Part shown: one piece after another, positions 1 through 14,459 of the stretch
Numbering within the stretch: the stretch's first letter is position 1
How the letters are laid out: each line of letters opens with the position of its first letter
NCBI RefSeq assembly: GCF_000760935.2
Contig: NZ_CP049744.1
Span: forward strand, 2,697,501-2,761,500
Length of the DNA: 64,000 nt
Source: Rhodococcoides fascians A25f
GTDB lineage: Bacteria; Actinomycetota; Actinomycetes; Mycobacteriales; Mycobacteriaceae
Direction: 5' to 3'
The notes under the pieces: model-generated
Told to the model about the DNA's origin: nothing
What the model saw: the letters and a program-made list of their open reading frames with translations, nothing else
Database searches by the model: none
Program-made: the position numbers and the translations under genes

Positions 1-2620
<2,620 letters not shown>

Positions 2621-2772
2621 AGAAGCTACGCGTCCACTGTGCAATATCTGAAACAACACACGAGTTGTTCAGCAAGCACAATCGAATACAGGTCCACGAC
2701 GAAACACCACCCCGACAGCACGTGGGGGACGTGTTCTCCGACTGAGACCGCTCGTGACACTGTTTCGCAGAG

Positions 2773-2890
2773 TTACGGCGGCCATAGCGGAGGGGAAACG
2801 CCCGGTCCCATTCCGAACCCGGAAGCTAAGCCCTCCAGCGCCGATGGTACTGCACTCGACAGGGTGTGGGAGAGTAGGACACCGCCGAAC
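2773..2890 (+). rRNA. rrf: 5S ribosomal RNA
   Basis: A 5S rRNA of about 118 bases. The 5' strand TACGGCGG pairs with the 3' strand CCGCCGAA region to close the molecule, and the core CCCATTCCGAACCCGGAAG with TGGGAGAGTAGGA is the standard bacterial 5S sequence. It follows the 23S gene on the same strand and is followed by a strong terminator, so this is the end of an rrn operon. The ends are placed by pairing and may be off by 1-2 bases. Confidence 0.96.
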
Positions 2891-2902
2891 ACCCGTTGTA
2901 AG

Positions 2903-2932
2903 AAGGGGACCCACTTGGTGGGTCCCCTTTTT
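2903..2932 (+). terminator. Rho-independent terminator of the rrn operon
   Basis: A perfect 11-bp stem (AAGGGGACCCA, 2903-2913, with TGGGTCCCCTT, 2919-2929) with a 5-base loop runs straight into a T tract. It lies 12 bases after 5S and just before the first coding gene. Confidence 0.93.
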
Positions 2933-2964
2933 GCGTTTTGTATCCAAAATCCGAAAGGACGCCC

Positions 2965-3846
2965 GTGTCGGAAGACAACAACGATCGTCGCCCCTCTCGA
3001 GGGGACGGCGGCAACCGCCCGAGCGAGTCCCGAGATCGCAACCCTCGCGCTCAGGACCGTCGCGCCGACCCGCGTCGTTCGGACGGTCCTCCTCGCAGGC
3101 GTGGTGGTGAGGGTGGGTTCTCCGGCGATCGCCGCGGTAACAGCGCATCGTCCGACCGTCGACCCCCGCGGCCCGACGAGCCGGATCTGCCCGACGAGGT
3201 CGAAGCCGGCCAGCTCGAACCGGCAGTGCGCCGAGATCTGCTGAGCTTGGACAAGAACAATGCCACTGCTGTGGCCCGTCACCTCGTGATGACCAGCAGG
3301 CTGCTCGACGACGACCCGCAGTTGGCGCTGCTGCACGCGCGCGCTGCTCGTCAGCGAGCAGGTCGGATCGCAGTTGTCCGCGAAACCGCGGGTATCGCGG
3401 CCTACCACGCCGGCGAATGGGCCGAAGCCCTGTCCGAGCTTCGCGCCGCCCGGCGCATGGCCGGCGGGCCAGGTCTCATTGCCGTGATGGCCGACTGCGA
3501 ACGCGGACTCGGACGTCCCGAGCGCGCGATCGAACTCGGTCGTAGCGACGAGGCTCGCGAGTTGACCGGCGAGGAAGCGTCGGAACTCCGAATTGTCGTG
3601 GCCGGTGCTCGTATGGACCTCAACCAGTTCGACCAGGCTGTCGTCACCCTGCAGACCCCGGACCTCGACGCCTCGCGCTCGGGAACCGCTGCAGCGCGCC
3701 TGTTCTACGTCTACGCCGACGCACTGGTGGCGGCAGGTCGCGTCGATGAGGGTGTGAAGTGGTTCCTCAACGCTGCTGCGGCCGATGTCGATGGTGAGAC
3801 AGACGCGGAGGAGCGAGTCGAGGAGCTGTCCGGAGGCAGTCGGTGA
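2965..3846 (+). CDS. Tetratricopeptide-like repeat protein (Rv1691-type)
   Basis: A protein of 293 residues. The GTG at 2965 is chosen because GAAAGGA lies 6 bases upstream; a TTG at 2938 would fall inside the terminator region. The first 60 or so residues are rich in Arg, Asp, Gly and Pro and look disordered. The rest is a run of amphipathic helices rich in Ala, Arg and Leu, with TPR-like spacing. By position it matches M. tuberculosis Rv1691, which also sits directly before the phosphatase gene. Its role is unknown; TPR proteins usually act as scaffolds. Its stop overlaps the next start by 4 bases, so the two are probably translationally coupled. Confidence 0.85.
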   Translation: MSEDNNDRRPSRGDGGNRPSESRDRNPRAQDRRADPRRSDGPPRRRGGEGGFSGDRRGNSASSDRRPPRPDEPDLPDEVEAGQLEPAVRRDLLSLDKNNATAVARHLVMTSRLLDDDPQLALLHARAARQRAGRIAVVRETAGIAAYHAGEWAEALSELRAARRMAGGPGLIAVMADCERGLGRPERAIELGRSDEARELTGEEASELRIVVAGARMDLNQFDQAVVTLQTPDLDASRSGTAAARLFYVYADALVAAGRVDEGVKWFLNAAAADVDGETDAEERVEELSGGSR

Positions 3847-4832
3847 CATTACTGCGCGACGCCCACGACGTTCTGCTGCTCGACCTCGACGGCACCGTCT
3901 ACGCCGGCAAGGAACCCATTCCGGGTGCAGTGGAGGCGCTTTCGGGTGGTTCCGAGAAGCAGTTCTTCGTCACCAACAATGCCAGTCGCGCACCGAGCGA
4001 TGTCGCCGAACACCTCCGCGAACTCGGTTTCGACACCACAGCAGAATTTGTCGTCACCAGTTCCGAAGCAGCAGCCCGAGTACTCGCGGACAGACTCGAT
4101 CCTGGCTCACGCGTCCTCGTCGTAGGTACCAACGCCTTGGCGACCGAGATCGCGAAGGTCGGATTGACGCCGGTGCGCTCTGCCGACGACCAGCCGGTTG
4201 CGGTGGTTCAGGGACATTCGGTCGATACAGGGTGGCCCATGTTGGCCGAGGCGGTGCTGGCTGTGCGTGCGGGCGCGCTGTGGGTCGCGACCAACGTCGA
4301 TGCGACTCTTCCGACCGAGCGCGGCCTCGTTCTCGGCAACGGTTCGATGGTGGCAGCAGTGCGCAATGCCACCGACGTCGAGCCCATCGTTGCAGGCAAG
4401 CCCGCGGCTCCCATCATGCGTGACGCCGTCGAGCGAAGTAGTGCCAAGTCGGCGCTCGTGGTCGGAGACCGGCTCGATACCGATATAGCAGGCGCGAACG
4501 AAGCTGCCCTCCCGTCGCTGTTGGTCCTGACGGGTGTCAGTACCGCTGCAGAGTTGCTTCGTGCTCCGAAGCACCTGCGTCCCACTCACATCGGTAGTGA
4601 TCTCGGGGTTCTGAACAAGGACGAGTCGGCGTCCGAGGTCGCCGGTAAGGATGGCTGGACGGTCGGCATCGACGACGAGGTCCTGTCCGTGCGGTTCGAG
4701 GGTGCTGCCGAGATGGACGCCTTCGAGGGTCTGCTCGCCGTCCTCGATGTTGCGTGGTCGGGTTCGGAATTCTCGGACGTTCGCTTCGACGGGGACGGAC
4801 TCGCCGATTTGCGCTCGTTGTTGGGTTGCTGA
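3843..4832 (+). CDS. HAD-superfamily glycerol-3-phosphate phosphatase (Rv1692-type)
   Basis: A protein of 329 residues of the HAD class IIA (NagD/p-nitrophenylphosphatase) type. HAD motif I is DLDGTVYAG, with the nucleophile and acid at Asp14 and Asp16. Motif III carries the Lys of GKPAAPIM, and motif IV is VVGDRLDTDIAGA. The M. tuberculosis orthologue Rv1692 has been described as a glycerol-3-phosphate phosphatase that recycles glycerophospholipid head-group products. That activity is inferred here from family and position. The GTG start overlaps the upstream stop (GTGA). Confidence 0.88.
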   Translation: MTLLRDAHDVLLLDLDGTVYAGKEPIPGAVEALSGGSEKQFFVTNNASRAPSDVAEHLRELGFDTTAEFVVTSSEAAARVLADRLDPGSRVLVVGTNALATEIAKVGLTPVRSADDQPVAVVQGHSVDTGWPMLAEAVLAVRAGALWVATNVDATLPTERGLVLGNGSMVAAVRNATDVEPIVAGKPAAPIMRDAVERSSAKSALVVGDRLDTDIAGANEAALPSLLVLTGVSTAAELLRAPKHLRPTHIGSDLGVLNKDESASEVAGKDGWTVGIDDEVLSVRFEGAAEMDAFEGLLAVLDVAWSGSEFSDVRFDGDGLADLRSLLGC

Positions 4833-4896
4833 CACGGGTTCGTGCAGTCGGCCGCGAGCGGGCGTTCGTCGGACCCATCCGATAGCGTGAGAGGTG

Positions 4897-5139
4897 ATGA
4901 GCGCGTCGATTCCACTCCCAGGACAACACCGGCCGAACGCGGCCGGCGAACAGTCGTCCGCAGATCCGGACAGCATCAGGGCCGAGGTGTCGTCGCTGCT
5001 CGCGCAGCTCACCATCGGGTCGGAGGCAGGCCTCGACTCGGAGGCCGTCGATTCCGACGCCCTGGCGCGTGATGCGAGTGTGCTGGACCGGGCCCACGAA
5101 GTGCTGGTTCGGGCCTTGACGACCGTCGACAAGACTTGA
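4897..5139 (+). CDS. Small conserved protein between the phosphatase and tlyA (Rv1693-type)
   Basis: A protein of 80 residues starting at ATG 4897; a GTG directly before it at 4894 is also possible. The N-terminal third is Pro/Ser/Gln-rich, and the rest is acidic and helical (for example SSLLAQLTIG and VLDRAHEVLVRAL). It ends one base before tlyA. A small gene stands at the same place in mycobacteria (Rv1693). No domain is recognised and the function is unknown. Confidence 0.7.
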   Translation: MSASIPLPGQHRPNAAGEQSSADPDSIRAEVSSLLAQLTIGSEAGLDSEAVDSDALARDASVLDRAHEVLVRALTTVDKT

Positions 5140-5140
5140 C

Positions 5141-5968
5141 GTGGCCCGTCGCGCACGTGTCGACGCAGAACTGGTCCGTCGTGGATTGGCCAGATCTCGT
5201 GAACACGCCTCCGAACTCATCGAAGCAGGCCGGGTGAAGATTGCCGGAACCGTGGCTTCGAAGCCCGCTACCGCCGTCGAGCCGGGCACTCCGCTGTTGG
5301 TGGCCGAGGAAGACAACGAAATCAGCTGGGCGTCTCGCGGCGCGCACAAACTGCTCGGTGCCCTCGACGCGTTCGAGCCACTGGGTCTGACCGTCGAGAA
5401 CGCGCGGTGTCTCGACGCCGGTGCCTCCACGGGAGGTTTCACCGACGTTCTGCTCAGTCGCGGTGTGCGCGAGGTCGTTGCGGTCGACGTGGGTTACGGC
5501 CAGCTCGTGTGGCGGCTGCAATCCGACGAACGCGTGCACGTCATCGATCGCACCAATGTGCGTTCGATAGATGCCGACACGATCGGGGGCCCGGTCGACG
5601 TCATCGTGGCAGACCTGTCGTTCATCTCTCTGAAACTCGTTCTTCCCGCTTTCGTCGCGTGCTCCACGTCGGGTACGGACATGGTGTTGATGGTCAAGCC
5701 TCAATTCGAGGTCGGCAAGGATCGTGTCGGTTCCGGCGGCGTCGTGCGAGACCCGGCGCTGCGGGCGGAGGCCGTCGAGGACGTCGCGAATGCCGCGCTT
5801 GCGTCGAACCTGCGAGTCGAGGCGGTCGCCGCAAGCCCACTGCCGGGACCTTCGGGCAACGTCGAGTACTTTTTGTGGCTGAAGGCGGGCGCAGGTGACG
5901 GTTCGCCGCGTACCGACGTGGACGTCACCGAGTTGGTCCGTCACGCGATCGAGGAAGGACCACAGTGA
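5141..5968 (+). CDS. tlyA: 16S/23S rRNA (cytidine-2'-O)-methyltransferase TlyA
   Basis: A protein of 275 residues, the usual TlyA length. An N-terminal S4 RNA-binding domain (about 4-65) is followed by the short linker ISWASRG, then an FtsJ-like methyltransferase domain. That domain has the SAM loop DAGASTGGF (92-100), VADLSFIS and MVKPQFEVG, which supply the Lys-Asp-Lys catalytic residues. In mycobacteria TlyA 2'-O-methylates 16S and 23S rRNA, and its loss gives capreomycin/viomycin resistance. The GTG start lies 1 base after the previous stop. Confidence 0.95.
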   Translation: MARRARVDAELVRRGLARSREHASELIEAGRVKIAGTVASKPATAVEPGTPLLVAEEDNEISWASRGAHKLLGALDAFEPLGLTVENARCLDAGASTGGFTDVLLSRGVREVVAVDVGYGQLVWRLQSDERVHVIDRTNVRSIDADTIGGPVDVIVADLSFISLKLVLPAFVACSTSGTDMVLMVKPQFEVGKDRVGSGGVVRDPALRAEAVEDVANAALASNLRVEAVAASPLPGPSGNVEYFLWLKAGAGDGSPRTDVDVTELVRHAIEEGPQ

Positions 5969-6930
5969 CTCCGTCCCATGCAGCACCGACACAGGAGTCC
6001 GTTCGGGAGATTCTTCTCGTCGCACACCCCGGCCGGCCCGACATCGCCGAGACGGCGCGCCGAGTGGGCAAAGTGTTCGACGAAGCAGGCATCTGCCTGC
6101 GGGTTCTCGTCGACGAAGTGGAACCGTCCAAGATCGAGGCATCGGACACCGAGGAACACGACCATGTGTTCGTGGCGGACATGAGGCTCAACGTCGTCGA
6201 GTTCGGTCCCGATGCGGCCGCCGGGTGCGAGATGGTTCTGGTTCTCGGCGGTGACGGAACGTTCCTGCGCGCAGCCGAGCTCGCACAGGCGGCCGACATC
6301 CCGGTTCTCGGTATCAACCTCGGCCACGTGGGGTTTCTCGCGGAGGCCGAGGCCGACCATCTCGAGGACGCGCTGGCGCGTGTCATGGCCGGCAACTATC
6401 GCATCGAACAGCGGATGACGCTGGACATTGCCATCCGAGTGGGCGACCAGGTCGTCGAGCGTGGGTGGGCCTTGAACGAGGCGAGCATCGAGAACGGTTC
6501 CAGGCTCGGGGTCCTCGAGGTCGTTCTCGAAGTGGACGGGCGTCCGGTCTCCGCGTTCGGCTGCGACGGAGTGCTCGTGTCGACACCCACGGGGTCGACG
6601 GCATATGCGTTCTCTGCAGGCGGGCCGGTGGTGTGGCCGGAACTCGAAGCCATACTGGTCATCCCGAGCAACGCCCATGCCCTCTTCGCGCGTCCGCTCG
6701 TCACCAGCCCCGAGTCGATCATCGCCGTCGAGATCGATGCCGGCGGACACGATGGTTTCGTGTTCTGCGACGGCCGCCGCACATTGGGGTTGCCGGCGGG
6801 AGCACGCGTCGAGGTCGTGCGGGGAGCATCGCCCATCAAGTGGGTTCGCCTGGATTCGGCACCGTTCGCCGATCGCATGGTCAAGAAATTCGAACTGCCC
6901 GTGACCGGGTGGCGGGGGAGAGCGAGGTAG
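5965..6930 (+). CDS. nadK: NAD kinase
   Basis: A protein of 321 residues that phosphorylates NAD to NADP in the cytosol. The hallmark GGDGTFLR sits at 95-102. [22 protein letters not shown] is split between the NE/D-type NAD-binding loop and the glycine-rich segment, and HALFARPLV follows. The GTG start overlaps the tlyA stop (GTGA). The order tlyA-nadK-recN is the standard actinobacterial one (Rv1694-1696). Confidence 0.96.
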   Translation: MTPSHAAPTQESVREILLVAHPGRPDIAETARRVGKVFDEAGICLRVLVDEVEPSKIEASDTEEHDHVFVADMRLNVVEFGPDAAAGCEMVLVLGGDGTFLRAAELAQAADIPVLGINLGHVGFLAEAEADHLEDALARVMAGNYRIEQRMTLDIAIRVGDQVVERGWALNEASIENGSRLGVLEVVLEVDGRPVSAFGCDGVLVSTPTGSTAYAFSAGGPVVWPELEAILVIPSNAHALFARPLVTSPESIIAVEIDAGGHDGFVFCDGRRTLGLPAGARVEVVRGASPIKWVRLDSAPFADRMVKKFELPVTGWRGRAR

Positions 6931-6932
6931 GG

Positions 6933-8702
6933 ATGCTCGAAGAGATTCGGATCGACAGCCTCGGAGTCATCTCCGGTGCGAGCGCACAATTTCACGAGGG
7001 GTTGACGGTTCTCACCGGCGAGACCGGTGCGGGCAAGACGATGGTGGTCACCAGCTTGCATCTGCTGTCGGGTGCACGCGCCGATGCAGGTCGGGTGCGG
7101 CTCGGTGCCCAAAGGGCCGTGGTCGAGGGTCGATTCAGCACCGACACCGCCTCGGAACAGGTGATCGAGGACGTCGAGAAGGTGCTCGAATCCTCGGGAG
7201 GTCAACGCGACGAAGACAATTCGATCATCGCCGTGCGAACGGTCAATTCGGACGGCCGCTCACGTGCACATCTGGGTGGACGAAGCGTCCCCGCATCGGT
7301 GCTGTCGAACTTCACCGATTCGCTGCTGACAGTGCACGGCCAGAACGATCAGTTGCGGCTGCTGCGCCCCGATCAGCAACTCGGTGCACTCGACAGATTC
7401 GCCGGTGATTCGGTTGCCTCTCTGGTGGCGAAGTATCGCGCCGCCCGTAAGACGTGGCTCGACGCACGCAACGAATTGATCGACCGCACCGAACGCAGCC
7501 GTGAATTGGCTCAGGAAGCGGACCGGCTGCAGTTCGGCCTGCAGGAGATCGACTCCCTGGCACCGGAGCCGGGTGAGGATCGCTCCGTGGCCGAGGATGT
7601 GCGCAGGCTCGGCGACCTCGATTCGCTGCGGGAAACCGCCGAGGGTGCCGCCGCGGCTCTCGTCGGGAGTACCGAGGAGGCGTCGGACACCACGTCTGCG
7701 CTGTATCTGTTGGGTGAGGCTCGTTCTCGCTTGGAGCATGCCGACGACGCTGCTCTGACGGAGCTGTTGCCGCGGCTGAACGACGCGATGGCCATCGTGG
7801 GCGACATCGGTGCCGATCTCACTTCGTACCTGACGGATCTGCCGTCCGATCCGGGTGCGCTCGACGCGATCCTGAACCGCCAGGCCGAGCTGAAGTCGTT
7901 GACGCGGAAGTACGCCGCCGACGTCGACGGGGTCATCGCCTGGGCGGAGGATGCCCGCGAGCGCCTCTCGCGCATCGACACCTCGGCCGACGCCTTGGCC
8001 GAATTGAGTGCCAAGGTCGAGGCTGCTGCGGTCGACGTCGCGGCAGCGGCATCGAAGCTCAGTGCGGCCCGTGCGAAGGCTTCGGTGAAACTCTCGAAGG
8101 CGGTCAGCGTCGAGCTGGCCGGGTTGGCGATGGGAAAAGCCAAGCTGCAGATCGATGTTCGAGCTTTGCCTGCCGGACCGTCGGACACCGCCCCGATCGT
8201 CGTCGACGGTGCCGAACTGCATGCCGGCAGCAACGGCGTCGACGAGGTCGAGTTTCGCCTGTCCGCACACGACGGTGCCCAGGCTCTGCCGATCAGCAAG
8301 AGTGCGTCGGGCGGTGAGCTCTCACGGGTGATGCTGGCCCTCGAAGTGGTGTTGGCGGGCTCGGACAAGGGCGCCACGATGGTGTTCGACGAGGTCGACG
8401 CCGGTGTCGGTGGTCGCGCTGCCGTCGAGGTCGGGCGTCGGCTCGGCCGATTGGCTCGCACCCATCAGGTCATCGTGGTCACTCACTTGCCTCAGGTCGC
8501 GGCGTTCGCGGATACACATCTGGTGGTCGACAAGACCGATGCGAAGAAGGGTGCGGCGAACAGCGGCGTTCGGACGCTGTCGTCGTCGGAGCGGGTCGTA
8601 GAGCTCGCCAGAATGCTCGCAGGTCTGGACGATACGGAGACCGGTCGCGCGCACGCCGAGGAGCTGCTGGCCACTGCAAACGCGGATCGAGCTGCCCTGT
8701 AA
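6933..8702 (+). CDS. recN: DNA repair protein RecN
   Basis: An SMC-like ATPase of 589 residues acting in double-strand-break repair. Walker A is GETGAGKT (29-36). A long central coiled-coil region rich in Ala, Glu, Leu and Arg separates it from the C-terminal ABC signature SASGGELSRV and Walker B MVFDEVDAGVGG, followed by the H-loop segment VVTHLPQVAAFAD. The ATG at 6933 is chosen because the protein then begins MLEEIRIDSLGVI, as in the family; a much longer reading frame upstream lies over nadK and is spurious. Confidence 0.95.
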   Translation: MLEEIRIDSLGVISGASAQFHEGLTVLTGETGAGKTMVVTSLHLLSGARADAGRVRLGAQRAVVEGRFSTDTASEQVIEDVEKVLESSGGQRDEDNSIIAVRTVNSDGRSRAHLGGRSVPASVLSNFTDSLLTVHGQNDQLRLLRPDQQLGALDRFAGDSVASLVAKYRAARKTWLDARNELIDRTERSRELAQEADRLQFGLQEIDSLAPEPGEDRSVAEDVRRLGDLDSLRETAEGAAAALVGSTEEASDTTSALYLLGEARSRLEHADDAALTELLPRLNDAMAIVGDIGADLTSYLTDLPSDPGALDAILNRQAELKSLTRKYAADVDGVIAWAEDARERLSRIDTSADALAELSAKVEAAAVDVAAAASKLSAARAKASVKLSKAVSVELAGLAMGKAKLQIDVRALPAGPSDTAPIVVDGAELHAGSNGVDEVEFRLSAHDGAQALPISKSASGGELSRVMLALEVVLAGSDKGATMVFDEVDAGVGGRAAVEVGRRLGRLARTHQVIVVTHLPQVAAFADTHLVVDKTDAKKGAANSGVRTLSSSERVVELARMLAGLDDTETGRAHAEELLATANADRAAL

Positions 8703-8786
8703 CCTTTGGTGCTGATGTGATCAGTGTGGTAGTTGTTTCGGCGCGCCTCCATCGCCGGGCGTGTCGATCGGGTCATCATGGTCCAC

Positions 8787-9971
8787 ATGAAGATGCCGGC
8801 TCTGCTGTCACGTAGTCAGGATTCGCTACCTGGAATCACCGGGATCGCGCGAGTCGATCGCAACACGGCCAAGCTGCTCAAGCGGGTCGGGCCGGGCGAC
8901 ATCGTCGTCCTGGACGAGCTGGACCTGGATCGTCTGACCGCAGATGCGCTCGTCGAGGCGGGGGTGCTCGCGGTCGTCAACGCGTCGCCGTCGATCTCCG
9001 GGCGTTACCCCAATCTCGGTCCCGAGGTCATCGTGGCCAACGGCATCACCTTGATCGACTCGGCCGGCACCGAGATCTTCAAGAAGATCAAGGACGGCAC
9101 CAAGATTCGTCTCAACGACGGCGGTGTCTACACCGGCGATCGTCGTCTCGCCAAGGGCGACGAGCAGAGCGAAGCCGAGATCTCCGACAAGATGATCGAG
9201 GCCAAGACCGGACTGGTCGATCACCTGGAAGCATTCTCGGGCAACACGATCGAGTTCATCCGCACCGAAAGCCCGCTGTTGATCGACGGTGTCGGCGTGC
9301 CGGATATCGACATCGATCTCAAGGGCCGTCACGTCGTGATCGTCGCCGACGGACCAGGTCATGCCGAGGATCTGAAGAACCTCAAGCCGTTCATCAAGGA
9401 ATACTCGCCCGTCATCATCGGCGTCGGTGCGGGTGCCGACACTGCGATGAAGGCGGGTCATCGGCCCGATCTCATCGTCGGCGACCCCGAGGACATCACC
9501 GCTCAGACGCTCAAATGTGGTGCAGAGGTGGTACTTCCGGCCGATTCGGACGGTCACGCGCAAGGACTGGAACGCATTCAAGACCTCGGAATCGGTGCCA
9601 TGACGTTCCCGGCGAGCGGTGCCGCTGCCGATCTTGCTCTGCTGCTGGCCGATCATCACGGGGCCTCGCTGATCGTGTCGGTCGGTAGCCCGGCCAGCCT
9701 CGACGAGTTCTTCGATCGTGGTCGTCGCAATACGAACCCGGCAGCGTTCATGACGCGTCTGAAGGTCGGGGCCAAGCTGGTCGACGCCAAAGCTGTGGCC
9801 ACTCTGTACCGGAGCCGAGTTTCCGGTGGCGCGATTGCCCTGCTGATTCTCGCGGCCCTCGTTGCCGTCATCGTGGCGTTGGCAGTGTCCAACATCGGTG
9901 GTGAATCGTTGGACTGGGCGATCGACCTGTGGAACCGGTTCGCTCTGTGGTTCCAGGGGTTGCTTCCGTGA
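8787..9971 (+). CDS. steA: Cytokinetic ring protein SteA (thiamin-pyrophosphokinase-like fold)
   Basis: About 394 residues from ATG 8787; in-frame starts at 8733 and 8778 are possible but lie in what looks like a leader. The body carries the putative catalytic core with VIVADGPGHAEDLKNL and VGDPEDIT, typical of the SteA/YcfI-like family. A single hydrophobic helix (AIALLILAALVAVIVALAVS) lies near the C terminus. In Corynebacterium SteA works with the next gene's product, SteB, to control septal peptidoglycan hydrolysis. The stop overlaps the mctB/steB start by 4 bases. Confidence 0.85.
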   Translation: MKMPALLSRSQDSLPGITGIARVDRNTAKLLKRVGPGDIVVLDELDLDRLTADALVEAGVLAVVNASPSISGRYPNLGPEVIVANGITLIDSAGTEIFKKIKDGTKIRLNDGGVYTGDRRLAKGDEQSEAEISDKMIEAKTGLVDHLEAFSGNTIEFIRTESPLLIDGVGVPDIDIDLKGRHVVIVADGPGHAEDLKNLKPFIKEYSPVIIGVGAGADTAMKAGHRPDLIVGDPEDITAQTLKCGAEVVLPADSDGHAQGLERIQDLGIGAMTFPASGAAADLALLLADHHGASLIVSVGSPASLDEFFDRGRRNTNPAAFMTRLKVGAKLVDAKAVATLYRSRVSGGAIALLILAALVAVIVALAVSNIGGESLDWAIDLWNRFALWFQGLLP

Positions 9972-10915
9972 TTTCGCTTCGCCAACATGCCATTTCGCTG
10001 GCAGCGGTATTCGTCGCTCTGGCCATCGGCATCGTGCTCGGTTCGGGTCTGCTGTCGAGCGGTCTGGTCTCGGGTCTTCGGGACGACAAGACCGGCCTCG
10101 AAAATCAGGTGGACGATCTGCAGGCGACCAACAACCAGCTCGGTGAGCAGCTGAACTCTGCCGACGGGTTCGACGCCGCAGTATCGGGCCGGGTTCTGCG
10201 AGACACCTTGGTGGATCGTTCCGTGGTGGTCATCACCACCCCTGACGCAGATCCCGGTGACGTCGGCGGAGTCACCCGCTCGATCGGAGCGTCGGGAGCC
10301 ACCGTCACCGGCCGAGTGTCGCTGACCGACGCGTTCGTCTCGGCGGCGAACGGCGACGACCTGCGCACCCGACTGACCAACGTCATTCCCGCCGGCGTGC
10401 AGTTGCGCACCGGCGCGGTGGATCAGGGAAGCCTGGCGGGTGACCTGCTGGGCTCGGTGCTGCTGCTCAACGCGCAGACCGCGCAACCCCAGTCCACCCC
10501 GGAGGAGCTTTCGCTCGCTCTGGAAACGCTGCGCAGCGGCGGGTTCATCGCCTACGACAACGGTGCAGTCGCGCCCGCCCAGCTGGCGGTCGTCGTCACC
10601 GGTTCCGGTTCCTCGAACGTCGAGGACGGCAATCGCGGGGCCATCGTCGCTCGCTTTGCCGGTGCTCTCGATTCGCGCGGTGCAGGTGCGGTGCTGGCCG
10701 GCCGGTCCGGCGCCGCCGAAGGCAACGAATCCATTGCCGTCGTACGCGCTGATTCGGCTCTGTCGTCCTCACTGAGTACGGTCGACAACGTAGACCGTGA
10801 AGCCGGACGGATCACCACCGTTCTCGCCTTGGCGGAGCAGCTGGACGGTGCATCGGGTCGGTACGGCACCGGAGCGAACGCGAATGCCGTCACCGTCGGA
10901 GCGCCGGCGAGCTGA
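9968..10915 (+). CDS. mctB: MctB/SteB family membrane-anchored protein
   Basis: A protein of 315 residues starting at GTG 9968 and overlapping the steA stop. One N-terminal membrane helix (about residues 6-27, LAAVFVALAIGIVLGSGLL) is followed by a short coiled coil (about 38-60) and a large extracytoplasmic domain. M. tuberculosis Rv1698 (MctB, 314 residues) was reported as an outer-membrane copper transport protein, while the corynebacterial orthologue SteB is described as a cell-division partner of SteA. The tight pairing with steA here supports the division role. The two proposals have not been reconciled and I cannot choose from sequence. Confidence 0.88.
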   Translation: MISLRQHAISLAAVFVALAIGIVLGSGLLSSGLVSGLRDDKTGLENQVDDLQATNNQLGEQLNSADGFDAAVSGRVLRDTLVDRSVVVITTPDADPGDVGGVTRSIGASGATVTGRVSLTDAFVSAANGDDLRTRLTNVIPAGVQLRTGAVDQGSLAGDLLGSVLLLNAQTAQPQSTPEELSLALETLRSGGFIAYDNGAVAPAQLAVVVTGSGSSNVEDGNRGAIVARFAGALDSRGAGAVLAGRSGAAEGNESIAVVRADSALSSSLSTVDNVDREAGRITTVLALAEQLDGASGRYGTGANANAVTVGAPAS

Positions 10916-10949
10916 TCGGTGCCCGCAACGAGCGTGTCGTTGGCGGTGA

Positions 10950-13429
<2,480 letters not shown>

Positions 13430-13434
13430 CCACC

Positions 13435-14349
13435 GTGATCGGCGATCAGATTGCGACGTATCTCGATCATCTGGTGGTCGAGCGCGGGTCGGCACCGAAC
13501 ACGGTGTCGTCGTACCGTCGCGATCTGGTGCGGTACGAGCGGTTTCTGAGTGGGTACGGAATTTCCGATCTGGCCAAGGTGACCGAGAACGACATCACCG
13601 AGTTCGTGCTGTACCTCCGGCGCGGCGACGACGAATTCCCGGCTCTCGCAGCCAGTTCGGCGGCCCGGACGCTGATCGCCGTGCGTGGTCTGCATCGCTT
13701 CGCTCTGGCCGAGGGCATGGTGGAGCGCAACGTCGCGAGCGAAGTGAAGCCGCCGCAGCCGGCCAAACGACTACCGAAGTCGCTGCCCGTCGACCAGGTC
13801 GTGGCGCTACTGGAATCGGCGTCCATCGCCGGTCCCGACGCGCCGCGTGGTTTGCGAGATCGGGCACTGCTCGAACTGCTGTACTCCACCGGCGCGCGCA
13901 TCTCCGAGGCCGTCGGTCTGGATGTGGACGACATCGACACCGAGGCTCGCTCGGTGCTCCTGCGCGGTAAGGGCGGGAAACACCGAGTCGTCCCGGTGGG
14001 GCGGCCGGCCATCGAGGCGGTCGACGCGTACCTGGTGCGCGGGCGGCCAGGGCTCGTCGCCCGCTCGAATCCGGCGCTGTTTCTCAATGTGCGGGGCGGT
14101 CGACTGTCGCGGCAGAGCGCCTGGCAAGTGCTGCAGGACTCCGCGCAGCGGGCCGGAATCACGGCCGGGGTTTCGCCGCACGTGCTCCGGCACTCGTTTG
14201 CGACGCACCTGCTCGACGGCGGTGCCGACGTCCGTGTCGTGCAGGAATTGCTCGGCCATGCGTCCGTGACGACGACGCAGATCTACACTCTCGTCACCGT
14301 CACCACACTGCGCGAAGTGTGGGCGGGAGCGCATCCGCGGGCGCGGTAG
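13435..14349 (+). CDS. xerD: Site-specific tyrosine recombinase XerD
   Basis: A chromosome-dimer-resolving recombinase of 304 residues. The SAM-like N-terminal DNA-binding domain contains [12 protein letters not shown]. The catalytic domain shows the first Arg in [21 protein letters not shown] (His-x2-Arg), LLGHAS and the nucleophile Tyr in TTQIYT. GTG 13435 is chosen because it gives the family's N terminus (QIATYLDHL), 5 bases after the Nudix stop. It lies in the housekeeping block, so this is the chromosomal Xer protein and not a phage integrase. Confidence 0.93.
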   Translation: MIGDQIATYLDHLVVERGSAPNTVSSYRRDLVRYERFLSGYGISDLAKVTENDITEFVLYLRRGDDEFPALAASSAARTLIAVRGLHRFALAEGMVERNVASEVKPPQPAKRLPKSLPVDQVVALLESASIAGPDAPRGLRDRALLELLYSTGARISEAVGLDVDDIDTEARSVLLRGKGGKHRVVPVGRPAIEAVDAYLVRGRPGLVARSNPALFLNVRGGRLSRQSAWQVLQDSAQRAGITAGVSPHVLRHSFATHLLDGGADVRVVQELLGHASVTTTQIYTLVTVTTLREVWAGAHPRAR

Positions 14350-14459
14350 CACGAGGTCGAGCGCTGGTTGTCAGCGTGTCCGGTGACAGCGTCGGTGCCT
14401 CAAGCGGTAGCGTTTGCGTGAACTACTCGAAGACGAACGGGACAGGGGAGCGCTGGAAC

